Of a stretch of 10,772 nucleotides of DNA, positions 1-6,786 are shown piece after piece. The notes beneath the pieces are model-generated. The model saw nothing but the letters and a program-made list of their open reading frames with translations. It had not been told where the DNA came from and did no database searches. The stretch is from an uncultured Clostridia bacterium (GTDB lineage: Bacteria; Bacillota; Clostridia; Christensenellales; UBA1242): positions 1 through 10,772 of the forward strand of contig CALDMJ010000066.1 of NCBI GenBank assembly GCA_937914725.1. The letters are read 5' to 3'. A program made the position numbers and the translations under genes. Numbering within the stretch: position 1 is the stretch's first letter; each line of letters opens with the position of its first letter.

Positions 1-1014
1 GTTCAAAACTGCTATGTAGTTGATGGCTCAAATAGTGTGCTTTACCAAAACAACGCCCTAAAAACTGAAGTTTATAAAAACTTCAACTTTGACAGTGTTT
101 GGGGAATGACACCAACCGAACTTAATACATCAACAAACAAGTATAGTTATCCTTTGCTAAAATCGGGCGAGTATAACTATCCAAAACTTCGCAATTTGAG
201 AAGTAGTAAAGAACTTGTTGCCGTCGAAGGGGGCTATTTTGTAAACCAATATTTCAATGTCAATAGTTATACATCTCAAACACCGACACTATACATTGAG
301 TCACAATATCAATTTGAGATATTCATCAACTACTTCCTTGGAGAATTAGTTGCTCAAGACATCTACAATCCTCTTGCATCGGGAGAACCTAGATGCGACG
401 AAAAATTACTCTCATCAGTAAAAGCGAATGCTCAGTACACAAATAGTGGCGTAACATTCAAATTATACAAGTCGGCACTAAGTAATATGAGCGCTTCTAA
501 TAAACCTAGTGTTTATAAAGATTCACAATCATATAGTGACTGGGTTGCAATGCCAGAAATTAGGAACAAAAATATTGACTTTAGTGGCATCACTATAAGT
601 ATCTCTAATTTCAATGACAAATACATCGCAAACAACACCCAAGGTTGGACTACATCAGGCTTCATTTCAAGCTTTGACGGTGACAATTTAAATAGTAAAG
701 GCGAAATGGAACACTCTAATTATGCAATTAGCAATTTGAATTTAACCTTCAAGAGTGCTACTGGTGGTCTATACTTTGGTGGGATTGTTGGATATTTAGG
801 CAATGCAAACATCAAAAATTGTAAAGTGTCCTACACTGGCACGGCGCAAATCAAGTATGTTGGCGCATATGGAGCTAGTACCTATGGTGGCGCAATCGCT
901 GGTTTTATAAAAGAAAAAACCGACGGCGACAACACCTACGGCGAAATCTCGGGTTGCTCACATACTGGCTTTAGTGAATCTACCTTTGATGGCTACAATA
1001 CAATCAACTTGTAA
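1..1014 (+). CDS. GLUG-repeat surface protein, 3' portion (5' end outside window)
   Basis: The frame is open from base 1 to the TAA at 1012-1014, so at least 337 residues are present and the start lies upstream of the window. The first residues (NCYVVDG, then WGM..., YPLLK) look like the end of a GLUG beta-helix module: in such proteins a repeat block commonly closes with an NCY strand, a W-containing stretch and a YPxL/K end. A less repetitive region follows. A second GLUG-like block comes near the C-terminus (GLYFGGIVGYLG, then NIKNCKVSYTG, then YGGAIAGFIKE). No sortase motif or C-terminal membrane anchor is visible. The family is typical of large secreted or cell-surface proteins of gut bacteria, often considered adhesin-like; a function cannot be assigned. 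It resembles the GLUG gene at 3685-6639 in domain type. The frame is confident, the function is not. Confidence 0.85.
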   Translation, partial: VQNCYVVDGSNSVLYQNNALKTEVYKNFNFDSVWGMTPTELNTSTNKYSYPLLKSGEYNYPKLRNLRSSKELVAVEGGYFVNQYFNVNSYTSQTPTLYIESQYQFEIFINYFLGELVAQDIYNPLASGEPRCDEKLLSSVKANAQYTNSGVTFKLYKSALSNMSASNKPSVYKDSQSYSDWVAMPEIRNKNIDFSGITISISNFNDKYIANNTQGWTTSGFISSFDGDNLNSKGEMEHSNYAISNLNLTFKSATGGLYFGGIVGYLGNANIKNCKVSYTGTAQIKYVGAYGASTYGGAIAGFIKEKTDGDNTYGEISGCSHTGFSESTFDGYNTINL

Positions 1015-1056
1015 TGTAGTTTGAAAGTGTAAATTCAATAAAGGTGGCTTTACCAC

Positions 1057-1127
1057 AAAAAAAACACACAGTTGAAAATGAATGCCCCCCGCGAGGGTCA
1101 CTTCAAAAAACAACTGTGTGTTTTTTT
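1057..1127. terminator. Long-stem bidirectional terminator between convergent genes
   Basis: An A8 plus CACACAGTTG arm (1057-1074) is matched by CAACTGTGTG plus T7 (1111-1127), a perfect stem of about 17 bp. The A-tract on the left and T-tract on the right give a U-tract in either direction. The loop is long (1075-1110) and can form its own small GC-rich hairpin around 1084-1101 (TG-CCC pairing with GGG-CA, with one mismatch). It lies between the plus-strand gene ending at 1014 and the minus-strand gene ending at 1266, which fits two-way termination. Confidence 0.75.
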
Positions 1128-1206
1128 GTATGTAAACAAATTTGTAAGTAAAACGAATATGTAGGCAAAGCAAATAGTATGTAAATAAATTTCAAGCAGC
1201 CCGATA

Positions 1207-1218
1207 GGGAAATTTCCC
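1207..1218. other. 12-bp perfect palindrome GGGAAATTTCCC
   Basis: The palindrome lies between two terminators in the convergent intergenic region. It has no spacer, so it could be a protein-binding dyad or chance. No promoter is visible beside it, which argues against an operator role. Confidence 0.3.
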
Positions 1219-1225
1219 AGAAGAT

Positions 1226-1256
1226 AAAAAATGCGCAGACATCAGGCCGCGCATTT
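1226..1256 (-). terminator. Intrinsic terminator of the minus-strand gene 1266-2126
   Basis: Read on the minus strand, the arm AAATGCGC (1256-1249) pairs perfectly with GCGCATTT (1236-1229) around a 12-nt loop. Three further T residues follow (T6 in total at 1231-1226). The hairpin starts about 10 nt after the TAA of the gene ending at 1266. Confidence 0.8.
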
Positions 1257-1265
1257 CAAAGTATG

Positions 1266-2126
1266 TTATCTTGTCATTTCATCATCGTTTTTTGCTTTAT
1301 GTTCAATTTTTCTTGCTTTAATCTCTTTTTCTTGACTATGCTCTTCAACACGTTGTTGTTGCTGAGGTTTTGCTGCTTCGCACAATTCAGCGAGAGGGTA
1401 AAACTCTTTCACATCATTAATGCCCATTTCATTAACAGCTTTTTTCAAACGAATGACGTCATTGATGTCAAGTTCTTCAGCAAGAACTTTGCAAGTTATT
1501 CTACGCAATGTCTTCAAATCTTGCAATTTGATGACAGTCTTTGCGCCAGCGTAAACTGCAACCCCAAGCCCAGCGGCAATCATAACGGCTTCTGTGTTAG
1601 GGGCATATTCGTGCAATCTTGTAATATTATAATCAAATATAGGTTTAATATCTTCAACAGCGGTAGGGAAATATGGGCGATACCCTTCTCTAATCATTTG
1701 TATTGGGGTTAAGACAATACCAGCAATTGCGGCATACTTACCAGCTTTTTGAATGTAGCGCAAGTTTGTGCGTTTTTTGTCACTCTTAATCATTGCCTTG
1801 ACATTCTTGTTTACTTTCTTAAAATATTTTTTGTCATCTTTGTCCGCATAGAATTTTACTTTTAATTCTTTATAAAGTTGTTTAATTTGTGCGTCATCAA
1901 GTTTGCTAAGGTTTTGCGGGTCCGCCATAACAGCGCAAAACTCTCTTTGTTCCGCATCCAATTTTTTTGTGTCGATTTCAAAAGAATCATTTTCTTTGTT
2001 TTCATTGCCGCCGCCGATTTCATCTTTAGCAACAGGTTTGTTTTCATCCATCTGGTCAACGATTGCGTTTGCCATATCATATAGGAATTTTGCATCGTAT
2101 TCGTAGATTTCATTTGTGTCAGTCAT
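1266..2126 (-). CDS. Hypothetical protein with two hydrophobic segments
   Basis: This is a 286-residue protein that I do not recognise. The N-terminal ~125 residues are hydrophilic and acidic then lysine-rich, with a Gly/Asn-rich linker near 38-46 and no signal peptide. Hydrophobic segments lie at about 129-146 (YAAIAGIVLTPIQMI) and 179-199 (EAVMIAAGLGVAVYAGAKTVI), separated by about 30 residues containing Pro and aromatic residues. They are followed by a charged, probably helical C-terminal half with a QQQQ run (about 255-258) and a Lys/Glu-rich tail. The likely topology is a two-pass membrane protein with both large ends in the cytoplasm, but this is inferred. The ATG at 2126 is supported by AAGGAGT (2141-2135) and by a consensus promoter just upstream. 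It is a single-gene transcription unit, with its own promoter and terminator. Confidence 0.85.
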   Translation of the reverse strand: MTDTNEIYEYDAKFLYDMANAIVDQMDENKPVAKDEIGGGNENKENDSFEIDTKKLDAEQREFCAVMADPQNLSKLDDAQIKQLYKELKVKFYADKDDKKYFKKVNKNVKAMIKSDKKRTNLRYIQKAGKYAAIAGIVLTPIQMIREGYRPYFPTAVEDIKPIFDYNITRLHEYAPNTEAVMIAAGLGVAVYAGAKTVIKLQDLKTLRRITCKVLAEELDINDVIRLKKAVNEMGINDVKEFYPLAELCEAAKPQQQQRVEEHSQEKEIKARKIEHKAKNDDEMTR

Positions 2127-2159
2127 AATCTTTTACTCCTTTATAAGATTTATGATTTG

Positions 2160-2188
2160 ATTATAACTCAAAAACGCCGTTTTGTCAA
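2160..2188 (-). promoter_or_regulatory. Consensus sigma-A promoter for the gene 1266-2126
   Basis: On the minus strand, TTGACA (2188-2183), a 17-nt spacer and TATAAT (2165-2160) match the housekeeping consensus at all 12 positions. The predicted start of transcription is near 2153, giving a leader of about 27 nt. The -35 box lies in the loop, and the spacer covers the 3' arm, of the hairpin that terminates hisS. Confidence 0.9.
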
Positions 2189-2204
2189 TACTTTACGGCG
2201 TTTT
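2171..2204 (-). terminator. Intrinsic terminator after hisS
   Basis: AAAACGCCGT (2171-2180) pairs perfectly with ACGGCGTTTT (2195-2204) around a 14-nt loop. On the minus strand the 3' arm runs into T5, about 15 nt after the hisS stop codon at 2219-2221. It overlaps the promoter of the next minus-strand gene. Confidence 0.8.
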
Positions 2205-2218
2205 TTATTAGGCATTTT

Positions 2219-3466
2219 TTATTCGCGAATGCCCAATTGATTTATTTCATTTGTGCCAAAAATTGTAAAGTAGGCAAAACAATTATCTCTCAAGAGTTCA
2301 AGTTGATGCCCAAGATTGTTTGCGCGCGGCATAATTGCGATGTCATAGTCCTTTTTGAGCGAGTCGGCATAGCGCTTTACGTCGACAAAATCGTCATCTT
2401 TTGCATAAATTACCGCCGCCTTTGGAACAGCGTTCAAACAAAAATCGTTTTCATTAATTATAGTGAACAGCCTTTCAAACCCAAGAGAGAACCCAACAGC
2501 AGGGCAGTCTTGCTTTGTGATTTTGCCAATCATTTTGTTGTAACGTCCGCCACCGCCACACGCGCCTTCAAAGCCGTCAAGATAAACTTCAAACACGCAG
2601 TCCGTGTAGTACCCCTGACCTCGAATGATTGAGATGTCAAAGCACGCGGTGTATAGTCCGTCGCTGAAAGCATTTACCGATTCAATTAGTTTCTTCATAT
2701 TTATAATGTCGTCGTTTTCTTCTAAGTACTTATTGAGTGCGTCAAAGCCGTTTTCTTTGATGTCGACAATCGTTTCAATAAGGGAAGTGACTGACGCCGC
2801 GTTGTAATTTTCAAGCAGCAACTCATTTTTGACGCCCTCGTAGCCGATTTTGTCGTATTTATCAAGCACAACGCAAATGTCTTCGCATTGATTGGGATAA
2901 AAACCATTGTTGATAATCAATTGATTCAAAACCTTTCTATTGTTGATTTTGAAAACAAAGTTTTTGAACCCCAAGCACGTCAGCGCTTCGCCCCCGCACA
3001 CAAGCAGTTCAATCTCAGCATTGATAGACGGGTCGCCCAAAATATCAATGTCACACTGTGTGAACTGACGTTTACGCCCTCGTTGTGGGCGGTCGGCGCG
3101 AAACGCCTCATCAATCTGCAGTGCCTTGAACGGCATCGGCAAAAAGTTACGATTGTTTGCAAAAAAGCGTGCAAGAGGAACAGTGAGGTCGTACCTCAAA
3201 GCTAGGTCGCTAACATCCTTTATAGATAAGTTATCCTTTGATAAATCAAGTTTTTCGCCGCGCTTTAGCACCTTGAACATCAACTTGACGTTGTCGCCGC
3301 CCTCGCTGCCAAGCATTAGGTCTAAGTCCTCTAAAATAGGCGTCTTTATTTGCAAAAAGCCGTTTTTTGTATAAACGGACTTGATTATATCATATATGAA
3401 ATTACGTTGTTGCATTTCTTTGGGAATATAGTCCTGCGTGCCGCGTACTGGTTCAAAATTTTTCAT
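2219..3466 (-). CDS. hisS: Histidine--tRNA ligase (histidyl-tRNA synthetase)
   Basis: Charges tRNA-His with histidine in the cytoplasm (class II aminoacyl-tRNA synthetase). Family signatures are visible in order: N-terminal VRGTQDY (7-13); TPILED (42-47) in the motif 1 region; the motif 2 block FRADRPQRGRKRQFTQCDID (122-141) with the ATP-binding arginine; the histidine-specific block IRGQGYYTDCVFE (281-293) with the catalytic Arg; the Gly-rich block CGGGGRYNKMIG (303-314); and motif 3 GFSLGFERL (325-333). A short anticodon-binding domain follows from about 345. These catalytic blocks favour a true HisS over the HisZ regulatory paralogue. At 415 residues it ends soon after the NEINQLGIRE strand, so the final strand and tail common in other HisRS appear missing. 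AGGAG (3479-3475) lies 8 nt before the ATG. The gene is monocistronic, and the leader is too short for a T-box. Confidence 0.96.
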   Translation of the reverse strand: MKNFEPVRGTQDYIPKEMQQRNFIYDIIKSVYTKNGFLQIKTPILEDLDLMLGSEGGDNVKLMFKVLKRGEKLDLSKDNLSIKDVSDLALRYDLTVPLARFFANNRNFLPMPFKALQIDEAFRADRPQRGRKRQFTQCDIDILGDPSINAEIELLVCGGEALTCLGFKNFVFKINNRKVLNQLIINNGFYPNQCEDICVVLDKYDKIGYEGVKNELLLENYNAASVTSLIETIVDIKENGFDALNKYLEENDDIINMKKLIESVNAFSDGLYTACFDISIIRGQGYYTDCVFEVYLDGFEGACGGGGRYNKMIGKITKQDCPAVGFSLGFERLFTIINENDFCLNAVPKAAVIYAKDDDFVDVKRYADSLKKDYDIAIMPRANNLGHQLELLRDNCFAYFTIFGTNEINQLGIRE

Positions 3467-3508
3467 ATAAATTGCTCCTATTGTCTTAAAACTTATAAAT
3501 TATATGGT

Positions 3509-3537
3509 ATTATAATACATTTTTTTGTAAAATGCAA
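3509..3537 (-). promoter_or_regulatory. Promoter of hisS
   Basis: On the minus strand a weak -35 TTGCAT (3537-3532), a 17-nt spacer and a consensus -10 TATAAT (3514-3509) precede hisS. The predicted transcript start is near 3502, about 36 nt before the ATG. The -10 sits in a 12-bp perfect palindrome GTATTATAATAC (3507-3518). Confidence 0.6.
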
Positions 3538-3621
3538 CAAATTGCACGAAAGAAAGGTGCGAACCCGTCCGCCAACAACCAAAAAAGAAAGTAAGTTGTT
3601 AAAAAAACTTGCCAAATGGTA

Positions 3622-3650
3622 TTGACAAAAATGCCATAAAAAAGTATAAT
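3622..3650 (+). promoter_or_regulatory. Consensus sigma-A promoter for the GLUG protein gene
   Basis: TTGACA (3622-3627), a 17-nt spacer and TATAAT (3645-3650) match consensus at all positions. The predicted start is near 3657, with a leader of about 28 nt carrying AGGAGAG (3672-3678) before the ATG at 3685. It is divergent from the hisS promoter, with 84 nt between the two -35 boxes. Confidence 0.9.
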
Positions 3651-3684
3651 ATAAGCAAAGTAAAAGATGTTAGGAGAGAATTGA

Positions 3685-6639
3685 ATGAATTATCAAAGAT
3701 TTGTCGTATTCTTGGTTTCATTGCTAATGTGCGTTGCAGTCGGCGTTACAACATATTACTTTATGAAAGACGAAGAATACATTTTTTTGCAAACTCAAGA
3801 AGTTAATGTCAATGTAGGCGAAAAGTTTAAACTTGAATTTAAGCACGACAACCCACTAAAAAGCACTAAACTTTCGTGGGAAATTCAAAACACTGATTTG
3901 CTTGCGTATGATGAAGAAAGCGGTGTTTTCACAGCCAAAGCAGGTGGTTCGACTGAAATTTGGCTCAACACAACTAGACGTGGCTGGAAAATCCAACGCT
4001 GCTTTGTCAAAATTGGGGACGGATCTGACGAAAATCCTACAATAATCAAAGATTTTGACTCGCTTGAAAATATCGCAAGCGACGGTCATTATATTTTGAT
4101 TAGTGACATTGATTTGCAAGGGAAGGAATGGAAACCGCTTTGCACAACTGGCGCATTCGCGGGCGAATTGAACGGGAACGGACACACAATCAAGAATTTG
4201 ACTATCACTGCTAATGCAGAACTTGTTAACGCAGGATTGTTTGGCGAAATCTCGTACACTGGTTACGTCCACGACCTTAAACTTGACACAGTCAACATCA
4301 GCGGCAACATCACAAATGTCGGTGCAGTCGCAGGGACAAACAAAGGTTTGATTGAAAAAGTCAGCGTCACTAACGCAAATCTCAGTTCGTTGCGTGAACT
4401 TTCTACCGCATATGTCGGCGGCGTTGCAGGGGTTTCGTATGCATACGCTGAAAGCACAGATGCAGCACTCAACTACAATATGTTTGGTAGAATTGACCGT
4501 TGCGAAGTTACAAGCGCAGAACTCTTTGCAAAGGGCAGCGCAAAAATTGGCGGCTTGACCGCAAGAGTTCAGGGCGGATTTGTCCTTAATAGTTACTTTA
4601 TTGGCAAAATTGCAACTACGCAAGATTCCGACGCAGTCGGCGCAGGTATCGCAGCGCAAATGGTTGCAACGCAAAAATCGAATGCAAAAGTTAAGGATAA
4701 CTATGCAGTTGTTACATTTGAAAATATCAAAAACAAAGCAGGCGTTGTGTATGTAAACGACTTTAGTGCATATACCGAAAGTGGCACAGGTAAATTGATT
4801 TCTGAAAACATTATTTGGGGGCAATACTTTGATGCAACTGTTTGCAATGACCCTAGCATCAAAGCAATTGTTGTCACAGGTTACGCAAGCGAAACTGAGT
4901 TCAACTCACGCGTTGAGGACGAAAAAATTGTTGCAAAAGGCGCTCCAACAAACTACTTGAAGTTCGCTGAAAGCAAGCAAGAGGGCATCTTCAGCCACAC
5001 AAACTATAAGGGGCTAGAGCCGAACATTGCAAGAGAATACAACTATGATTTCCTTGTCACGTGGAAAATGGATGCCGAAGTAAACGGCGGCTATCCATCA
5101 CTCCAAATGGGCGGTAAAGCGGACGACGGCATCATCAACATTACTGGATCTGAAGAACCCGTAGAACCTGATGACCCAGATGACCCTATCGACAATCGCA
5201 CACTACTTCAAAAATTGCAACAATGCAAAGAGGGTGAAACAATCGCACTCGGCGCCGACCTTGATTGGGCTTACAAGAACTGGGAGCCAGTCGGTACTGA
5301 TGACGCGCCATTCAATGGAATACTTGACGGACGTGGCAAAACAATCAGCAACATCACAGTTGTTGGTGGCGAAGGCGTCAAAGGGTTGTTCGGGACACTC
5401 GGCAGTAGCGCAAAGATTATGAACATCACATTCAAAAATGTTAAAATTGTCAGCGCGGACGGCATCCAATATGTCGGTGTCATTGCAGGTAAAAACAGCG
5501 GTGGGACAATCGTCGATGTCACGATTGAGAACTATGAAATCACAGGCGGAATCAACATCGGCGGTGCAGTCGGGCTTAATAACGGCATCATTGAAAATGT
5601 CAAAGTTATCAACACTGATAAAACATTCAAAAACATTAATACAAGTAACAATCAAGTTACCAAAGTCGGCGGTATCGTCGCAGTCAACAAAGGGACGATT
5701 TCATCATCTTCAAATAGTGTAGAACTTACTCTCCAAAAGAATGATGACACCGATACCTATGTTGGTGGAATTGCGGGCGATAACAGCGGTTATATAAGCG
5801 AAACAACTTGCACTTCAAGCATCTTGAGCAAAGCAGCAAACAATCGCGTCGGCGGAATTGTCGGCTTCAATACAGGCAAAATCAATAGGGTTGCGTACAA
5901 AGGTTCAATCACTGGAAATACGGACAATAATAACAACTATGTCGCAGGTATCGCAGGCTACAACGTCAGCGGCGGGCAAATCGAAAAGAGTTCAGCACAA
6001 GGCACATTGACTGGCTACAACGTCGCGGGGCTCGTCGGCTATAATGCAAGCAATGAAGCTAGAATTTCGCAATGCAACGTCAGCAATATGACACTCGTCG
6101 GCGAACAAGTCGGCGGACTCATCACAACAATGAGTCTTGGCAAAATGGAAAACTGTTCAGTTGTCGCAACCGCAAGAGGCTTGAGTAAAGACTCAACCAA
6201 AGCAGGCTTTGCAGTAGTCGTCGCTGGAGGAACAAATGCTAGCAGCAAAGGCGATTGCGCACGCATCGAAAACTGCTTTGCAGGTGTAAAATATGAAGGC
6301 GAAGGCAAAAACTGGGCGGAAACAACAAGTAAAATTCGCGTCAGCCTCGCAAACTCAAATGCACTCAAACAAGGCGGATTTATAAAGAATTGTATCTATG
6401 ATTCAACGCTCGCAAAAGGCGCAAGCACACAAGGTGGCTCTACAACAATTTTGGGCAATAACAATAGTGGAAATTACGACGGCAATAGATACGATAATTT
6501 GGACGGTCGCACATCAACTGAAAATTGCTATCTCGCTTCAACATATAGTAAAGACAATAGAAACTGGGATAACATCAACATTTGGACACTCGGCAACGGC
6601 GAATATCCAAAAGTTAAAACCGCAAAAACAATCGACTAA
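3685..6639 (+). CDS. Large GLUG-repeat surface protein with N-terminal membrane segment and Ig-like domain
   Basis: This 984-residue protein is predicted to act outside the cell membrane. A hydrophobic segment at about 6-26 has no clear AxA signal-peptidase site and no lipobox, so it may be a signal anchor. Residues ~36-112 look like a bacterial Ig-like (Big_2-type) domain: a short strand, WEIQNTDLLAYDEESGVFTA, then a second strand. Two GLUG beta-helix modules follow. The first (~118-480) opens with DFDSLENIA...DIDLQGKEWKPL and GELNGNGHTIKNLTI. An acidic proline linker (EEPVEPDDPDDPID, about 490-504) leads to the second (~505-984), which opens similarly (ADLDWAYKNWEPVG, GILDGRGKTISNITV) and carries at least eight VGGIxGxNxG-type turns. 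The C-terminus (NCYLAS, YPKVK) is the usual module end; there is no LPxTG. The gene has its own promoter and terminator. A role in adhesion or cell-envelope interaction is inference from the family. Confidence 0.9.
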   Translation: MNYQRFVVFLVSLLMCVAVGVTTYYFMKDEEYIFLQTQEVNVNVGEKFKLEFKHDNPLKSTKLSWEIQNTDLLAYDEESGVFTAKAGGSTEIWLNTTRRGWKIQRCFVKIGDGSDENPTIIKDFDSLENIASDGHYILISDIDLQGKEWKPLCTTGAFAGELNGNGHTIKNLTITANAELVNAGLFGEISYTGYVHDLKLDTVNISGNITNVGAVAGTNKGLIEKVSVTNANLSSLRELSTAYVGGVAGVSYAYAESTDAALNYNMFGRIDRCEVTSAELFAKGSAKIGGLTARVQGGFVLNSYFIGKIATTQDSDAVGAGIAAQMVATQKSNAKVKDNYAVVTFENIKNKAGVVYVNDFSAYTESGTGKLISENIIWGQYFDATVCNDPSIKAIVVTGYASETEFNSRVEDEKIVAKGAPTNYLKFAESKQEGIFSHTNYKGLEPNIAREYNYDFLVTWKMDAEVNGGYPSLQMGGKADDGIINITGSEEPVEPDDPDDPIDNRTLLQKLQQCKEGETIALGADLDWAYKNWEPVGTDDAPFNGILDGRGKTISNITVVGGEGVKGLFGTLGSSAKIMNITFKNVKIVSADGIQYVGVIAGKNSGGTIVDVTIENYEITGGINIGGAVGLNNGIIENVKVINTDKTFKNINTSNNQVTKVGGIVAVNKGTISSSSNSVELTLQKNDDTDTYVGGIAGDNSGYISETTCTSSILSKAANNRVGGIVGFNTGKINRVAYKGSITGNTDNNNNYVAGIAGYNVSGGQIEKSSAQGTLTGYNVAGLVGYNASNEARISQCNVSNMTLVGEQVGGLITTMSLGKMENCSVVATARGLSKDSTKAGFAVVVAGGTNASSKGDCARIENCFAGVKYEGEGKNWAETTSKIRVSLANSNALKQGGFIKNCIYDSTLAKGASTQGGSTTILGNNNSGNYDGNRYDNLDGRTSTENCYLASTYSKDNRNWDNINIWTLGNGEYPKVKTAKTID
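5458..6150 (+). repeat. Tandem GLUG repeats in the second beta-helix module
   Basis: Within the coding sequence, degenerate repeats of roughly 25-40 codons recur, each with a VGG(I/V)(A/V)G-x-N-x-G core followed by a strand. Cores visible at protein level include VGVIAGKNSG, IGGAVGLNNG, VGGIVAVNKG, VGGIAGDNSG, VGGIVGFNTG, VAGIAGYNVS, VAGLVGYNAS and VGGLITTMSL. The DNA copies share GTCGGCGG-ATCGTCGG-type blocks but are diverged, so recent slippage is not evident. Confidence 0.75.
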
Positions 6640-6642
6640 CCC

Positions 6643-6678
6643 AAAAGAACTATGCGCATTCGCTGCATAGTTCTTTTT
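6643..6678 (+). terminator. Intrinsic terminator after the GLUG gene
   Basis: A 13-bp perfect stem (AAAAGAACTATGC at 6643-6655, GCATAGTTCTTTT at 6665-6677) with a 9-nt loop ends in T5. It begins 4 nt after the stop codon. Its stem core CTATGC/GCATAG and loop resemble the terminator at 9452-9488. Confidence 0.9.
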
Positions 6679-6736
6679 GTTTCGTATTATGTGAAAATAT
6701 ATAAGTCAATTTTTACAAATATTTTCAAAAATAATA

Positions 6737-6765
6737 TTGACAATTTAGTTTTAGTGTGCTCCAAT
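6737..6765 (+). promoter_or_regulatory. Promoter of the toxin-like three-gene cassette
   Basis: A consensus -35 TTGACA (6737-6742), a 17-nt spacer and a poorer -10 TCCAAT (6760-6765) precede the operon. The -10 is preceded by TGC, an extended -10 element. A GGAGG at 6773-6777 serves the ATG at 6787. No promoter of similar quality is seen before the two downstream genes. Confidence 0.6.
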
Positions 6766-6786
6766 GAGTAATGGAGGAACTAGAAT

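Noticed and set aside
3467..3537. T-box riboswitch in front of hisS
   Set aside because: Aminoacyl-tRNA synthetase genes in Firmicutes often have one, but the likely leader is only about 36 nt and has no T-box sequence or antiterminator pair.
3556..3580. tRNA T-arm-like stretch (GGTGCGAACCC)
   Set aside because: No matching acceptor, D-arm or anticodon arm upstream, and the loop lacks the TTCGA form. Probably chance.
3700..3750. Lipoprotein signal in the GLUG protein
   Set aside because: The only early Cys is in LLMC, which lacks the small residues required before a lipobox Cys.
3856..4824. Long antisense open frame across the GLUG gene
   Set aside because: Its product is unusually Cys-rich and low-complexity, with no ribosome binding site. 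It is the mirror of the repetitive Gly/Ala/Asn codons of the real plus-strand gene.
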